Shown: in pieces, positions 1-10,354 of the stretch
Numbering within the stretch: the first letter of the stretch is position 1
How the letters are laid out: the number at the start of each line of letters is the position of its first letter
Notes under the pieces: model-generated
What the model was told of the DNA's origin: nothing
Databases searched by the model: none
The model's input: the letters and a program-made list of their open reading frames with translations, nothing else
Assembly: GCA_002719335.1 (NCBI GenBank)
Contig: PBHE01000050.1
Location: 1-63,752, forward strand
From: Acidimicrobiaceae bacterium
Lineage (GTDB): Bacteria; Actinomycetota; Acidimicrobiia; Acidimicrobiales; Poriferisodalaceae
DNA: 63,752 nucleotides
Direction of reading: 5' to 3'
Position numbers and translations under genes: made by a program

Positions 1-1902
1 GATGGGAACATCGCGCTCCACCTCACCACCGCGCGGATTCACACCGGCAGTGTCGTTCTCCACGTCGGTATCTCCCACCACCAAGATGTACGGCAATTTC
101 TCGAGTTTGGCTTTACGAATTCGAGATCCGAGAGGGTTGTCTGCTTCCACCATTTCCGCTCTGAAACCTTGCGCCTTGAGGCGTTCAACTACTTGACCAG
201 CAAACCCATCGTGATCGGCTCGTACTCCAAGTACTTGCACTTGAACCGGCGATAACCATGTAGGGAACGCTCCTGCGTAATGTTCAACCAGAACCCCAAA
301 GAATCGTTCGATTGAACCAAAGAGCGCGCGATGCAACATGATCGGGCGGTGTCGCTCACCGTCGGCCGCTACGTAATGGAGATCAAATCGTTCCGGCAGG
401 TTGAAGTCGCATTGAATGGTGGAGAGCTGCCACGACCTCCCAATCGCATCTTTGACGTCAATGTCGATCTTGGGGCCATAGAACGCCGCGTCCCCTTCTT
501 TGATCGTGTAGTCCAGCCCGTGACGATCAAGTGCTTCTTTTAGGGCCGCGGTGGCCTCGTCCCAAATGTCGTCAGATCCGACGTATTTGTCAGGGTCCTT
601 GGTGGACAGATTGAAAGTGAACTCGTCAAACCCAAATGCCCGCAAGACGGACAAAACAAAATCCAGCAGCGAAGTAATTTCGTCGGCTAGTTGATCAGGA
701 GCAACGTACAGGTGACTGTCGTCTTGTGTGAAGCCGCGAATCCGCATGAGTCCGTGAAGGGTTCCGGAACGCTCATAACGGTAAACGGTCCCAAGCTCAA
801 ACAACCGGAGCGGTAGTTCCTTATAGCTGCGTTGCCCATGACCGAAAATCAGGCAGTGCATCGGACAATTCATCGGTTTTGGGTAGTAGAAGCCGTTATC
901 CATCTCCATCGGCGGGTACATGCCATCAGCGTAAAAGTCGAGATGCCCTGAGGTTTGGAAGAGACGTTCACTGGCGAGGTGTGGTGTGTACACAAACTCG
1001 TATCCGCCTTCTTCGTGGCGCTGACGGCTGTAGTCCTCCATGATTTTTCGAACGGTCGCTCCCTTGGGATGCCATACGGCGAGTCCGCCACCTAATTCTG
1101 TTGGGAAGCTCAGGAGGTCTAGTTCTGTGCAAAGTTTTCGGTGGTCTCGTTGAGCGGCTTCTTCGAGTCGTTCAAGATGCGCTTTGAGTTCTTTTTTCGA
1201 CCCCCAAGCAGTGCCGTAAATTCGTTGCAGCATTTCGCGTTTTTCGTCACCCCTCCAATACGCCCCAGCAACCCGCATCAACTGGAAATGACCCAAGTAG
1301 CCGGTGTCGGGAACGTGAGGGCCCCGACAGAGGTCTACGAACTCATCGGTGTTGCGGTAGGTGGTAATCACTCCGCCTTGCGGGCTTGAGGTGGGGTCAT
1401 CTGCCTCACCATCAAGAATTTCTAATTTGTATGGGTGATCGGCGAACAACCGGTCGGCTTCTTCGCGTTGAACTTCGCTCCGAATAAATGGCTGCTTACG
1501 CCCTACGATCTCCTTCATTTTTGAGGAAATGCGTTCTAGATCACCGTCGTTGAATGTTTGCCCGTCAGGAAGATCGAAGTCGTAGTAGAAGCCATCCTCA
1601 ATTGGCGGTCCGATACTGAACGTCGCCCCCGGATAGAGCGCCAATACGGCTTGGGCCAACACATGAGCTGTCGAATGTCGCAGCACCTCCAGGCCTTCCT
1701 CTGACGCCGGAAAGACCAACGACACGCTCGCGCCATCGGGCAGTGGCTGATTCAGATCCAACTGAGTTCCATCGGCCACTGCGATCAGGGCGTCCCGGGC
1801 GGCACGGCCACCAAGTTGTGTTGCTAGATCAGCACCGGTGCCGTTAGGACCGAGAACTCTTTCACTGCCATCGGGAAGGATGATCGCTACATCGGAACTC
1901 AT
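1..1902 (-). CDS. thrS: Threonyl-tRNA synthetase, 3' end cut by the window edge
   Basis: Class II threonyl-tRNA synthetase, which charges tRNA-Thr in the cytoplasm. Reading the minus strand gives an N-terminal TGS domain (residues about 1-60), then the editing domain with its HxxxH motif (HSTAH, near residue 76) and the later CRGPH metal site, then the catalytic core with NCPMHC and the motif 3 stretch LHRALFGSIERFFGVLVEHY, and the start of the anticodon-binding domain. 634 codons are present; the family is about 640-680 residues, so only a short C-terminal tail is missing beyond base 1. The ATG at 1902 is chosen because the TGS domain begins directly there; a TACGAT box lies 8 bases upstream. 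Two tRNA-Thr genes occur elsewhere in the window. Confidence 0.97.
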   Translation of the reverse strand, partial: MSSDVAIILPDGSERVLGPNGTGADLATQLGGRAARDALIAVADGTQLDLNQPLPDGASVSLVFPASEEGLEVLRHSTAHVLAQAVLALYPGATFSIGPPIEDGFYYDFDLPDGQTFNDGDLERISSKMKEIVGRKQPFIRSEVQREEADRLFADHPYKLEILDGEADDPTSSPQGGVITTYRNTDEFVDLCRGPHVPDTGYLGHFQLMRVAGAYWRGDEKREMLQRIYGTAWGSKKELKAHLERLEEAAQRDHRKLCTELDLLSFPTELGGGLAVWHPKGATVRKIMEDYSRQRHEEGGYEFVYTPHLASERLFQTSGHLDFYADGMYPPMEMDNGFYYPKPMNCPMHCLIFGHGQRSYKELPLRLFELGTVYRYERSGTLHGLMRIRGFTQDDSHLYVAPDQLADEITSLLDFVLSVLRAFGFDEFTFNLSTKDPDKYVGSDDIWDEATAALKEALDRHGLDYTIKEGDAAFYGPKIDIDVKDAIGRSWQLSTIQCDFNLPERFDLHYVAADGERHRPIMLHRALFGSIERFFGVLVEHYAGAFPTWLSPVQVQVLGVRADHDGFAGQVVERLKAQGFRAEMVEADNPLGSRIRKAKLEKLPYILVVGDTDVENDTAGVNPRGGEVERDVPI

Positions 1903-1910
1903 ACCCACAG

Positions 1911-1916
1911 ATCGTA
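1911..1916 (-). promoter_or_regulatory. Probable -10 box for thrS (leaderless-type)
   Basis: TACGAT on the minus strand with 8 bases between it and the thrS ATG fits the TANNNT -10 pattern of actinobacterial promoters whose transcript starts at or close to the start codon. No convincing Shine-Dalgarno site lies between. Inferred, not measured. Confidence 0.4.
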
Positions 1917-1944
1917 CGGGGTTCGAAGGCTCAGTCTCGGGGAC

Positions 1945-2136
1945 TTAACCGACGCTGTTGCTCTGGCCGCCAAATCCGAACACGATGTTCAAAGTCAAAA
2001 TCAACAAACCCAACCCAATGAACACCCATATCTGATCGATTCGTTCGAACGAACGGAACTTCTCCAACGGTCTCCATTGCGCATTGGGGTCCTTGAGAAC
2101 CGCTTCGTTTACTTTGCGCGTATCACCGTCGGACAT
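1945..2136 (-). CDS. Small single-pass membrane protein, uncharacterised
   Basis: A 63-residue protein starting MSDGDTRK. A charged N-terminal half (to about residue 33) is followed by one strongly hydrophobic segment (IWVFIGLGLLILTLNIVFGF, about 35-54) and a short polar tail. The ATG at 2136 is preferred over an in-frame start 36 bases upstream because GGAG sits 5 bases before it. It lies 42 bp upstream of thrS on the same strand and may share its transcription. I do not recognise the family; the layout suggests a small inner-membrane protein with a cytoplasmic head, but no function can be assigned. Confidence 0.65.
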   Translation of the reverse strand: MSDGDTRKVNEAVLKDPNAQWRPLEKFRSFERIDQIWVFIGLGLLILTLNIVFGFGGQSNSVG

Positions 2137-2342
2137 CTCTACTCCATGGGGGGCGAGCCCACAGCATGGCACCCAAGCCGCCCTGTGGCCAATATCTGGG
2201 GATGTTTGTCTGGAGGCTCTTAGCTAAGGGATGCGTCGATCAACCACCTGAACAACGGATCTTGGGAAGCCATCGATTTGTTTTCCTGTTTTTCTGCGAC
2301 CGGGTAAACCGATGAGGGGGCGGTGATTTTGTGTGGATCGCG

Positions 2343-5300
2343 TCAAGAGGACAGCACAGCATCAGGACCCAACAGGACCCTCAGTTCGCCCGCTAGGCCA
2401 TTACCGGCTTCGATTCGAAAGCTGTCGGGAAGTCGTACCACTTGCTTACCTAAGTTCAAGAACACAGCAGTGTCTCCAGGATGGCTTGACAACAAAGCTT
2501 TCAGTTCTGATATCAGCTGATCGTTGATCCGGTGGGAGGGGACCGTGAGGCGTAACTCTTGACGTTCCCCAGTTGGCTCGAAACGGGTCAGCTTGTTAGC
2601 TATGAACTTCATTTCGTCATCGCGATTGTCGACTCTTCCGGTGACTAAAACCACCGCGTCGTCATCGAGTTGATGTCCGTGGTCAGACATTGTTCGAGGA
2701 AAAACAGTGACCTCCATCGAGGATTGCAGGTCCTCCAGATCGAATACAGCCATCGCGTCTCCATTGCGAGTGAATTTCCGCTGCAAATTTGAGATCACAC
2801 CACCAACTGTGATGAATGGATCGCGTCCATCTTGGGTGGGCTGCTGAGATGCAGCATCACCGACCGCGCAATCCGTTGCTCGACGCAGCGACGCCTCAAC
2901 TCCGTGAAGGGGATGAGAAGACACGTACAGTCCGAGCATTTCCTTCTCCCACGCGAGCCTCGTTTTTTCGTCAACTTCGTCAACCGGGAATTGCACGCGC
3001 TCATCGAAGCCACCCGCCGCGTCGTCTAACTCTCCGAACAGTGTTTGGATGCCCATATCCGCCTCGCGTCGACGCCCAACTACCTGATCGATGACCTGTT
3101 CGGCTACCAGTAACAGACCTTGGCGAGAATGGCCACATGATTCAAAAGCTCCGGCTTTAATGAGTGCCTCAATTGACCGTTTGTTGAGCACCGACGTTGG
3201 AACCCGCTCGCAGAAGTCATAGAAATCGCTGTAAACACCGTTGGTGTTTCGTTCCGCCACGATGGGGCTGACAACCCCATCACCAACATTTCGCACTGCA
3301 GAAAGACCAAAGGGTATGTGCCCATCTTTTGAGGAGAAGTCAACCTCGCTGCGATTGACATCTGGAATCTCCACCACGATGCCTGCCTGACGACAATCGT
3401 TGAGGTACAGCCCTGCTTTATCAAGGTTGTGTTTCACACCGGTCAGGACCGCAGCCATAAATTCGACCCGGTGGTTCGCCTTGAGATACGCAGTTTGGTA
3501 CGAAATAAGGCCGTATCCGAAAGCGTGACTTTTGGTGAAGGCGTAATCGGCGAACGGTTCAATGATGTCGAAAAGTCGAGTGCCGAGATCATTTTCGTAG
3601 CCCGACGCGACGGCGCCGTCGACGAACTTAGTTCGGTGTTGGGCAATGAGTTCTCGGTCCTTCTTGCCGCAGGCTTTGCGAAGATCATCAGCTTCAGCCA
3701 ACGTGTAGCCAGCCACGCGTTGCGCTACGCGCATCACTGACTCTTGGTAAATCATGAGCCCGTATGTGTCGTCGAGGATGTCACCAAGATCTGGATGCGG
3801 CAGGTCAGGTGGTTTGCGACCGTTTTTTCGGTCTGCGTAGTCGTTGTGCATGTTGGCTGCCATCGGTCCTGGCCGGTACAGCGCGACGAGTGCAGCGAGG
3901 TCATCAAATACGGTTGGGGCGAGGCTGCGCATCAAGGTTCGCATCGGGGCGGACTCAAGTTGGAACACCCCCAACGAATCACCCGACTGAAGCAATTCAA
4001 AGGTGTTTTCGTCGTCGAGAGGCACCTGATCAATATCGACCTTTTCATCGGTCGTATCTTCAATCAGGCGTAAAGCTTCATCGATGATCGACAAAGTGCG
4101 CAACCCCAAGAAGTCCATCTTGAGGAGGCCGAGTTCCTCAACGCCGTTCATTTCGAATTGGGTTACAACAGGCGCGTCGTCTGGGTTGACACCAGATTCT
4201 GGTTTGCGTTGTATCGGTAAGTATTCGGTAAGGGGATCGCGGGTAATGACAACCGCCGCCGCGTGAATTGAATCTTGACGTCTCAAACCCTCAAGGCCTT
4301 TGGCTACGTCAACGACGTGTTTGACGTCGGGATCGGTGGCATACATTTGTCTAAGTTCAGCCGCGGCCCGATAGCCGTCAACATATTTTTCTTCTTGGTC
4401 GAAGCACGCGTATAGAGGCGTGTCGCGGCCCATCACAAGTGGGGGCATTGCTTTCGCGACTTTGTCTCCCACCGCGTAGGGGTAACCGAGTACTCGGGCC
4501 GCGTCTCGGACCGCCGCTCGGGCTTTGATCGTTGAGAAGGTAATAATTTGCGCGACGTGTTCGCGACCGTAGGTTTTTGCGGTGTAGCGAATCATTTCAT
4601 CGCGGTACCGATCATCGAAATCCATGTCGATATCGGGCATGGATTTACGGCCTGGGTTTAGGAATCTTTCGAATAACAGGTCGTATTTTATTGGGTCAAG
4701 GTCGGTGATTTGGAGGCAGAACGCGACGGCGCAGCCCGCGGCGGAACCTCTCCCAGGTCCCACTCGGATTCCGTTGTCGCGGGCGTGACGAATCAAATCC
4801 CAGGTGATCAAAAAATAGGAAGAGAATTCCATGTCCGAGATCACCCGAAGTTCATAACCGAGGCGTTCAACGATGTCGTCGGAAAGCTGGTTGCCCCAGC
4901 GTTTCTTAGCGCCTTCAAAGGCAAGGTGCTGGAGGTACTCGTCGCTGTTGTCGAACTGAGGGGGAAGTGGGAAATGCGGCAACGAAACGTTCCCGAATTC
5001 GATGTTCACGTCGGTGCGTTCAGCAATCCAGAGCGTGTTGTCGCAGCTTTCGGGTAATTCGTCGAAAAGGTCTCGCATTTCGTGAGCCGTTTTGAGGTAA
5101 TGCTGATCGCCGTGGAACTTGAAGCGGTCCGGGTCGTTCATTTGTGACCCGGTTTGCACACACAGCAAAGCGTCGTGGGCTACTGCGTCCCGTTGGCTGG
5201 TGTAGTGCAGGTCGTTGGTGGCGAGAAGTGGAGCTTTGAGGGTTCGCGCGATTTCCAACAACTGAGGGTTGCACTGCCGTTGTTCAGGTATTTCGTGATC

Positions 5301-5873
5301 CTGAAGTTCTACGAACAAATTGTCACGACCGAAGATGTCTTGCAGGCGTGCTGCCCGCTCGAGAGCGTGCTGGTAATTGCCCTGAAGCAACGCCTGTTGT
5401 ACGACGCTGCCCAAGCAACCGGTGGTAGCGATTAACCCTTCGCTGTGTTGCGCGAACAGTTCCCAGTCCATTCGAGGCTTGTAGTAGTAACCCTCTAGAA
5501 AGGCTCGGCTACAAAGCTTGAGTAAATTTCGGTAACCGGCGTTGTTCTCAGCGAGCAATGTGAGGTGGTAGTAGAGCTTGGCTCCGTCATCGGTGTCGCC
5601 ACCGGAATCATCCACACGCCGCCCTCGACGTGCCGGACGTTCTTCCCTGCTCTCGAGGGCCATGTAGGCCTCGGTGCCGATCACAGGTTTGACGCCGTGC
5701 TCGTTGCAGGCCTTGTAGAAGTCGAGGACTCCGTACATGTTTCCGTGATCAGTGATACCAAGCGCTGGCTGTCCGTCAGCCGCAGCCGCCGCGACAGCAT
5801 CAGACACGCGCGCTGCCCCATCCAACATCGAGAACTCTGTGTGGGTGTGGAGATGGACGAACGAGCGTTTCAC
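2343..5873 (-). CDS. dnaE: DNA polymerase III alpha subunit
   Basis: Replicative DNA polymerase of the C family, 1176 residues, the usual DnaE1 length. The N-terminal PHP domain opens with HLHTHTEFSMLDGAA and GITDHGNMYG. The polymerase active site is visible as PDIDMDFDDRYRDE (near residue 410), carrying catalytic aspartates, followed by the finger and beta-binding regions and a C-terminal OB-fold (near 1010-1090) that contains TVGGVISNLQRKFTRNGDAM. The start is GTG at 5873, giving MKRSFVHLHTHT, directly at the PHP domain. It is divergent from the HD-domain gene at 5967. No proofreading exonuclease domain is inserted in PHP, so this is DnaE and not PolC. Confidence 0.98.
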   Translation of the reverse strand: MKRSFVHLHTHTEFSMLDGAARVSDAVAAAAADGQPALGITDHGNMYGVLDFYKACNEHGVKPVIGTEAYMALESREERPARRGRRVDDSGGDTDDGAKLYYHLTLLAENNAGYRNLLKLCSRAFLEGYYYKPRMDWELFAQHSEGLIATTGCLGSVVQQALLQGNYQHALERAARLQDIFGRDNLFVELQDHEIPEQRQCNPQLLEIARTLKAPLLATNDLHYTSQRDAVAHDALLCVQTGSQMNDPDRFKFHGDQHYLKTAHEMRDLFDELPESCDNTLWIAERTDVNIEFGNVSLPHFPLPPQFDNSDEYLQHLAFEGAKKRWGNQLSDDIVERLGYELRVISDMEFSSYFLITWDLIRHARDNGIRVGPGRGSAAGCAVAFCLQITDLDPIKYDLLFERFLNPGRKSMPDIDMDFDDRYRDEMIRYTAKTYGREHVAQIITFSTIKARAAVRDAARVLGYPYAVGDKVAKAMPPLVMGRDTPLYACFDQEEKYVDGYRAAAELRQMYATDPDVKHVVDVAKGLEGLRRQDSIHAAAVVITRDPLTEYLPIQRKPESGVNPDDAPVVTQFEMNGVEELGLLKMDFLGLRTLSIIDEALRLIEDTTDEKVDIDQVPLDDENTFELLQSGDSLGVFQLESAPMRTLMRSLAPTVFDDLAALVALYRPGPMAANMHNDYADRKNGRKPPDLPHPDLGDILDDTYGLMIYQESVMRVAQRVAGYTLAEADDLRKACGKKDRELIAQHRTKFVDGAVASGYENDLGTRLFDIIEPFADYAFTKSHAFGYGLISYQTAYLKANHRVEFMAAVLTGVKHNLDKAGLYLNDCRQAGIVVEIPDVNRSEVDFSSKDGHIPFGLSAVRNVGDGVVSPIVAERNTNGVYSDFYDFCERVPTSVLNKRSIEALIKAGAFESCGHSRQGLLLVAEQVIDQVVGRRREADMGIQTLFGELDDAAGGFDERVQFPVDEVDEKTRLAWEKEMLGLYVSSHPLHGVEASLRRATDCAVGDAASQQPTQDGRDPFITVGGVISNLQRKFTRNGDAMAVFDLEDLQSSMEVTVFPRTMSDHGHQLDDDAVVLVTGRVDNRDDEMKFIANKLTRFEPTGERQELRLTVPSHRINDQLISELKALLSSHPGDTAVFLNLGKQVVRLPDSFRIEAGNGLAGELRVLLGPDAVLSS

Positions 5874-5966
5874 GTGAAGCTGGTCAAATCAATTCGCAGG
5901 TGGTTCTAGTGGCGCCTCGTGGCACCATGGAAGGAATCTAGTCCGACGGGAGCGCAAACAAATCAC

Positions 5967-6743
5967 ATGAGTGTCACCAATCCTTCTGAGCGCCTGAGCG
6001 ATGTTCTCGTCGACGAGGACCCTCGTGACGGTTTGTGGGATCTGGTTGACTCTGGCTGGGCGGACGAATTCGTTCCGGAGCTACCAGCTCTTCGTCTCGA
6101 ACAAGACCCTATTCACCGCCATAAAGATGTGCTCAGTCACACAATTGCAGTAACGAGTCAAAGCCCGCCCCGTCTTCGTGTTCGTCTCGCAGCACTTTTC
6201 CACGATGTAGGAAAACCTCGGACCCGATCCTATGAACACGGCGGGGTGACGTTTCGTCACCATGAAGCTGCGGGAGCTCGAATGACCCGCAAACGTATGT
6301 CGAAGTTGGGGTACGAGGACGAACTCACGACCGAGGTTGCCCGACTGGTGTTTCTTTCAGGTCGGTTCAAGGGCTACACCGAGGGTTGGAGCGACAGCGC
6401 CGTGAGGCGGTACGCACGAGATGGTGGGGCACTCCTCGGGGATCTCAACGACTTGGTTCGTAGTGACTGCACCTCGCGCAACCCGCGTCGGGTTGTAGCG
6501 CTGCATGCCGCGCTCGATGATCTCGAACGACGGATATCGGAGTTAGCGCGACAAGAGGCGCGTAAAGCGGAGCGACCAGAAATCGATGGTGACCGGGTCA
6601 TCGCTCACTTGGGGCTCGAACCCGGTCCTGTTGTGGGTCAAGCGCTCCAGTTCCTGCTTGAGTTAAGACGCGCTGAAGGGAGCTTGGGTGAAGCTGAAGT
6701 TCTCGCCCGATTAGATTCGTGGTGGGGTGAACGCTCAAGGTAG
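5967..6743 (+). CDS. Stand-alone HD-domain protein resembling the C-terminal half of a tRNA nucleotidyltransferase
   Basis: A 258-residue protein. The HD phosphohydrolase core is seen as HRHKDVLSHT (residues about 49-58) and LAALFHDVGKP (about 75-85), then FRHHEAAGARMTRKRM. The C-terminal part, PEIDGDRVIAHLGLEPGPVV, matches the last helical region of class II tRNA nucleotidyltransferases and poly(A) polymerases. The N-terminal nucleotidyltransferase head with its GxxxDxD motif is absent: dnaE runs the other way immediately upstream. The start is placed at the ATG before SVTNPSERL; an in-frame GTG at 5919 would add 16 residues of unlikely composition. By family knowledge such HD domains hydrolyse phosphoesters (2',3'-cyclic phosphate or nucleotides), but the substrate here is unknown. 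Confidence 0.8.
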   Translation: MSVTNPSERLSDVLVDEDPRDGLWDLVDSGWADEFVPELPALRLEQDPIHRHKDVLSHTIAVTSQSPPRLRVRLAALFHDVGKPRTRSYEHGGVTFRHHEAAGARMTRKRMSKLGYEDELTTEVARLVFLSGRFKGYTEGWSDSAVRRYARDGGALLGDLNDLVRSDCTSRNPRRVVALHAALDDLERRISELARQEARKAERPEIDGDRVIAHLGLEPGPVVGQALQFLLELRRAEGSLGEAEVLARLDSWWGERSR

Positions 6744-6766
6744 GGAACGAGCCCAATGTCAGCCCG

Positions 6767-7540
6767 TCAGGTTTGACCCGCAAGTTTGCGGTTCTTGACC
6801 TTGGCTTTCACGTAGTCACGGTTCATAAAAGCGATGAAATCGAGACTGATTTCCTTGGGACACGCTTCGTGGCATTCTCCGTGGTTGGTGCACGAACCAA
6901 AGAAACTTTCCATGGTTTCGACCATGGATTCGGTGCGTTCAAAACGTTGAGGCTGCCCTTGGGGAATGAGATTGAGGTGCGCGAGCTTGGCGGAGGTGAA
7001 GAGCTGAGCCGCCGAGTTCGGGCACGCTGCCACGCAGGCTCCGCAACCGATACAGGCAGCCGCGTCGAACGAAGTGTCAGAGGCTTCTTTAGGTACGGGT
7101 GTGAGATTTGCGTCTGACGCTGCACCGGTGTTCACCGAGATATAGCCCCCAGCCTCAATGATCCGATCGAACGCGCTGCGGTCCACGACCAAGTCACGGA
7201 CAACCGGGAAAGCCCGCGCTCGGAATGGTTCAACAACGATCGTGTCGCCGTCGTTGAACTTTCGCATGTGCAGTTGACAGGTAGTGGTGGCTTTCTCCTG
7301 CCCGTGCGCTTGCCCATTAATCATGAGACTGCACGTTCCACAGATGCCTTCCCGGCAATCGTGATCAAACTCGATAGGAACGTTGCCGTCTTGAATCAGA
7401 CCCTCGTTCACGATGTCCAGCATTTCCAGGAACGACATATCTTCACTGATTCCCGTCGCGGCGTAAGTTTCGAAATGGCCGTCATCGTGAGGGCCTTCTT
7501 GTCGCCAAATTTGGAGCGTCAGGTTTAACTCCCTGCTCAT
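6767..7540 (-). CDS. sdhB: Succinate dehydrogenase iron-sulfur subunit
   Basis: Iron-sulfur subunit of complex II, 257 residues, passing electrons from SdhA flavin to the membrane anchor. It shows the 2Fe-2S ferredoxin cysteines ([17 protein letters not shown] with a later C), the [15 protein letters not shown] cluster and a final [13 protein letters not shown] set that complete the 4Fe-4S and 3Fe-4S sites. The ATG is set at 7540, where it overlaps the sdhA stop by ATGA, so translation is probably coupled. Last gene of a sdhC-sdhA-sdhB operon; it converges with the HD-domain gene with only 23 bp between. Sequence and length resemble the Mycobacterium Sdh1-type enzyme. Confidence 0.96.
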   Translation of the reverse strand: MSRELNLTLQIWRQEGPHDDGHFETYAATGISEDMSFLEMLDIVNEGLIQDGNVPIEFDHDCREGICGTCSLMINGQAHGQEKATTTCQLHMRKFNDGDTIVVEPFRARAFPVVRDLVVDRSAFDRIIEAGGYISVNTGAASDANLTPVPKEASDTSFDAAACIGCGACVAACPNSAAQLFTSAKLAHLNLIPQGQPQRFERTESMVETMESFFGSCTNHGECHEACPKEISLDFIAFMNRDYVKAKVKNRKLAGQT

Positions 7541-9456
7541 TTGTAGCTCCTTTGAGTTAAAGCAACGTTTTCGAACGTCAATTCCTCTTGGTGGCGGGTC
7601 TGCACTGAACCAGGCCCATTCCACTCCCAAGCGGCAACATGAGCGAAGTTCTCGTCGTCTCGCTTAGCTTCCCCCTCTTCGGTCTGATGTTCTGCTCTGA
7701 AATGTCCACCGCAACTTTCTTCGCGATCGAGAGCATCACGGGCCATAAGTTTCGCCAACTCGAAGAAGTCAGCTACGCGGCCAGCTTTTTCGAGCCCAGA
7801 GTTCAGCGTCGCTGCCGAACCGGGGAGACAGAGATCCTTCCAGAACTCCTCTTCCAGAGCGGGGATCTCGGCGAGTGCCTTTTCTAGGCCCTCCTTGGTC
7901 CGTTCCATGCCGATGTAATCCCAAACAATCTTGCCCAGTTCCCGATGGAACCAGTCCACGGACCGAGTACCACCTATTGACATGAAGCGGTCGACCTGAC
8001 TCGTGACGGCTGCTTCCGCTTCAACGAACACCGGATCATCAGTTGGCACAGGTGCTTCGCCAAGTCGACCAGCGAGGTCATCTCCGATTGTGTACGGCAA
8101 GACGAAATAGCCGTCTGCGAGACCCTGCATGAGCGCAGAGGCTCCTAAACGGTTCGCCCCGTGATCGGAAAAGTTCGCCTCACCAATCGCGTAGCAACCC
8201 GGGATGGTGGTCATCAGGTTGTAATCAACCCAGGTGCCACCCATTGTGTAGTGCGTCGCTGGGTAAATCCGCATAGGGACCTTGTAGGGGTTCTCGCCGG
8301 TGATGCGTTCGTACATATCGAACAAGTTGCCGTATTTAGAGCGCACAACATCTTCGCCGTCTCGTTCGATCACGGCTCCGAAATCCAGGTACACACCGTT
8401 TTTTATAGGACCAACTCCCTTGCCCTGGTCCACTACCGTTTTCGAATTTCGCGACGCCACATCGCGAGGAACCAAATTGCCGAAGGCCGGGTATTTCCGT
8501 TCTAAGTAGTAGTCCCTATCACTTTCAGGTATCTGGTCGGGCGGTCGTTCCTCATCAAACGCGTCGGGCACCCAGATCCGCCCGTCGTTGCGTAATGACT
8601 CCGACATCAACGTCAGCTTGGACTGGAATTCATCGCTCGCAGGGATACAAGTCGGATGGATTTGGGTGTAGCACGCGTTCGCAAAGTACGCGCCCTTGCG
8701 ATGTGCGCGCCAAGCAGCTGTGACGTTGCAGGCCATGGCGTTTGTCGACAAGTAATAGACGTTGCCGTAGCCACCGGTCGCTAGTACAACTGCGTGACTT
8801 GAATGGCTACTCACTTCACCGCTGACCAGGTCTCTAGTAACCACCCCGCACGCTCGACCATCTTTGAGCACCACATCCAGTAACTCAGTTCTGGTGTGGA
8901 GTTCTACATTTCCGACAGCCACCTGCTTTGCTAAAGCTTGGTACGCGCCCAGCAGCAACTGTTGGCCTGTTTGGCCTCGGGCATAGAACGTTCTGCTTAC
9001 TTGCGCCCCTCCAAATGAGCGGTTGTCGAGCATTCCGCCGTATTCGCGAGCAAATGGCACGCCTTGAGCTGCTGCTTGATCGATAATGTTGACAGAAACC
9101 TCGGCGAGACGATGAACATTAGCTTCGCGGCTTCGGTAGTCCCCGCCCTTCACTGTGTCGTAGAACAAGCGGTGGACTGAATCGCCGTCATTGGTGTAGT
9201 TCTTTGCGGCGTTGATGCCGCCTTGGGCTGCGATCGAATGCGCACGCCGTGGGGAGTCATGAAAGGTAAAGACCTTTACGCGATATCCGAGCTCACTCAA
9301 CGACGCCGCCGCGGACGCTCCAGCCAAACCTGTGCCGATGACGATGATCTCGAAACGGCGTTTGTTGTTGGGATTGACCAACTTCACAGAGAACTTGTGG
9401 TTCTCCCACTTGTCCTCGATTGCTCCTTCAGGGATTTTTGAGTCGAGAACTGCCAT
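7537..9456 (-). CDS. sdhA: Succinate dehydrogenase flavoprotein subunit
   Basis: Catalytic FAD subunit of complex II, 639 residues, oxidising succinate to fumarate at the cytoplasmic membrane face. The Rossmann motif [18 protein letters not shown] lies near residues 42-59; the covalent-FAD histidine lies in [17 protein letters not shown]; later substrate-site segments include [11 protein letters not shown] and [14 protein letters not shown]. Length and motifs match the B-type (single-anchor) enzymes. The start ATG overlaps the sdhC stop as TGATG, and its stop overlaps the sdhB start as ATGA, so all three genes look translationally coupled. Menaquinone as the electron acceptor is an inference from the enzyme type. 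Confidence 0.97.
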   Translation of the reverse strand: MAVLDSKIPEGAIEDKWENHKFSVKLVNPNNKRRFEIIVIGTGLAGASAAASLSELGYRVKVFTFHDSPRRAHSIAAQGGINAAKNYTNDGDSVHRLFYDTVKGGDYRSREANVHRLAEVSVNIIDQAAAQGVPFAREYGGMLDNRSFGGAQVSRTFYARGQTGQQLLLGAYQALAKQVAVGNVELHTRTELLDVVLKDGRACGVVTRDLVSGEVSSHSSHAVVLATGGYGNVYYLSTNAMACNVTAAWRAHRKGAYFANACYTQIHPTCIPASDEFQSKLTLMSESLRNDGRIWVPDAFDEERPPDQIPESDRDYYLERKYPAFGNLVPRDVASRNSKTVVDQGKGVGPIKNGVYLDFGAVIERDGEDVVRSKYGNLFDMYERITGENPYKVPMRIYPATHYTMGGTWVDYNLMTTIPGCYAIGEANFSDHGANRLGASALMQGLADGYFVLPYTIGDDLAGRLGEAPVPTDDPVFVEAEAAVTSQVDRFMSIGGTRSVDWFHRELGKIVWDYIGMERTKEGLEKALAEIPALEEEFWKDLCLPGSAATLNSGLEKAGRVADFFELAKLMARDALDREESCGGHFRAEHQTEEGEAKRDDENFAHVAAWEWNGPGSVQTRHQEELTFENVALTQRSYK

Positions 9457-10286
9457 CAGTGCTTCTCCGCCTGGTGTTCTAGACAGGTCACGTCACCGAC
9501 GTCACATGTCCGATTGTCGTCATCGATTAGTCCGGTCTGGACGAGCACCGGGAAGCTGAGGTTGCCGACGAGAATTACCCCGGCCACGAGCTTCGCCAAC
9601 GTACGTCGCAACTCGTTGTACTTCGGGTTGTTGATACCCAAACTTTGGAAAAGACTCCACGTGCCGTGAAAGATATGGATGACCAGAGCCACGTTGGCCA
9701 CTACATAAATAATTGCGACAGGCAGATTGGAAAGACTTGCCACCACGTTGTGGTATGGGTCTCCGAGTACGTAGTTGTCGCCAAGCCACCAGCCCCATGT
9801 CAGGTCAGCGAGATGGAAAAGCAAATAGAGAAGGATGATGGGTCCAGTCCATCGCATCGTTCGGCTGGCGTAGTTCGCGGCGACATAGTCACGCTTGCTG
9901 TGGTACTTCTTCTCGCCTCCGATGAAATCTGCTTTGTCGCTTGCCTTACGGCTCCGTTCTTTCAGCGAGTAAGCGGAGTGAATGTGCAGCACGAACATTC
10001 CAGCCAGACCTAGTCGTAAAACCCACAACAAAAAGGTACGAGGCATTAAGCCCCCGCCAAGACTCCGAAGCGATTCGGCGTACTCGTGTGACTGAACCGG
10101 GCCCTCATAGATGTGCAGGTTGCCGATCATGTGCACTACGACAAAACCGAGCAAACCGATGCCGGTCAAAGCCATGACCCATTTACGTCCAATAGATGAC
10201 TGATAAATATTCAGCGGAAACGGCAGCTGCCATTTCCGTCGAAATATCGGAGTCGAACCTGGTGGGCTCGTCGCCGGGGCAGCCAT
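9456..10286 (-). CDS. sdhC: Succinate dehydrogenase cytochrome b558 membrane anchor
   Basis: A 276-residue single-polypeptide membrane anchor of B-type complex II, with about five transmembrane segments (for example [20 protein letters not shown] and [19 protein letters not shown]). Conserved histidines within or at the ends of helices ([36 protein letters not shown]) are the expected ligands of two hemes b. I place the start at ATG 10286, because a perfect AGGAGG lies at 10293-10298 with 6 bases of spacing; the in-frame TTG at 10292 would touch that site. No separate sdhD is present, as expected for this type. First gene of sdhCAB. Confidence 0.93.
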   Translation of the reverse strand: MAAPATSPPGSTPIFRRKWQLPFPLNIYQSSIGRKWVMALTGIGLLGFVVVHMIGNLHIYEGPVQSHEYAESLRSLGGGLMPRTFLLWVLRLGLAGMFVLHIHSAYSLKERSRKASDKADFIGGEKKYHSKRDYVAANYASRTMRWTGPIILLYLLFHLADLTWGWWLGDNYVLGDPYHNVVASLSNLPVAIIYVVANVALVIHIFHGTWSLFQSLGINNPKYNELRRTLAKLVAGVILVGNLSFPVLVQTGLIDDDNRTCDVGDVTCLEHQAEKH

Positions 10287-10354
10287 GGCCAACCTCCTGT
10301 GAAAGAAACGTGCTCCGGAAACCTATCTCCGGAGAAGCCGTAATGCAGAACTCA

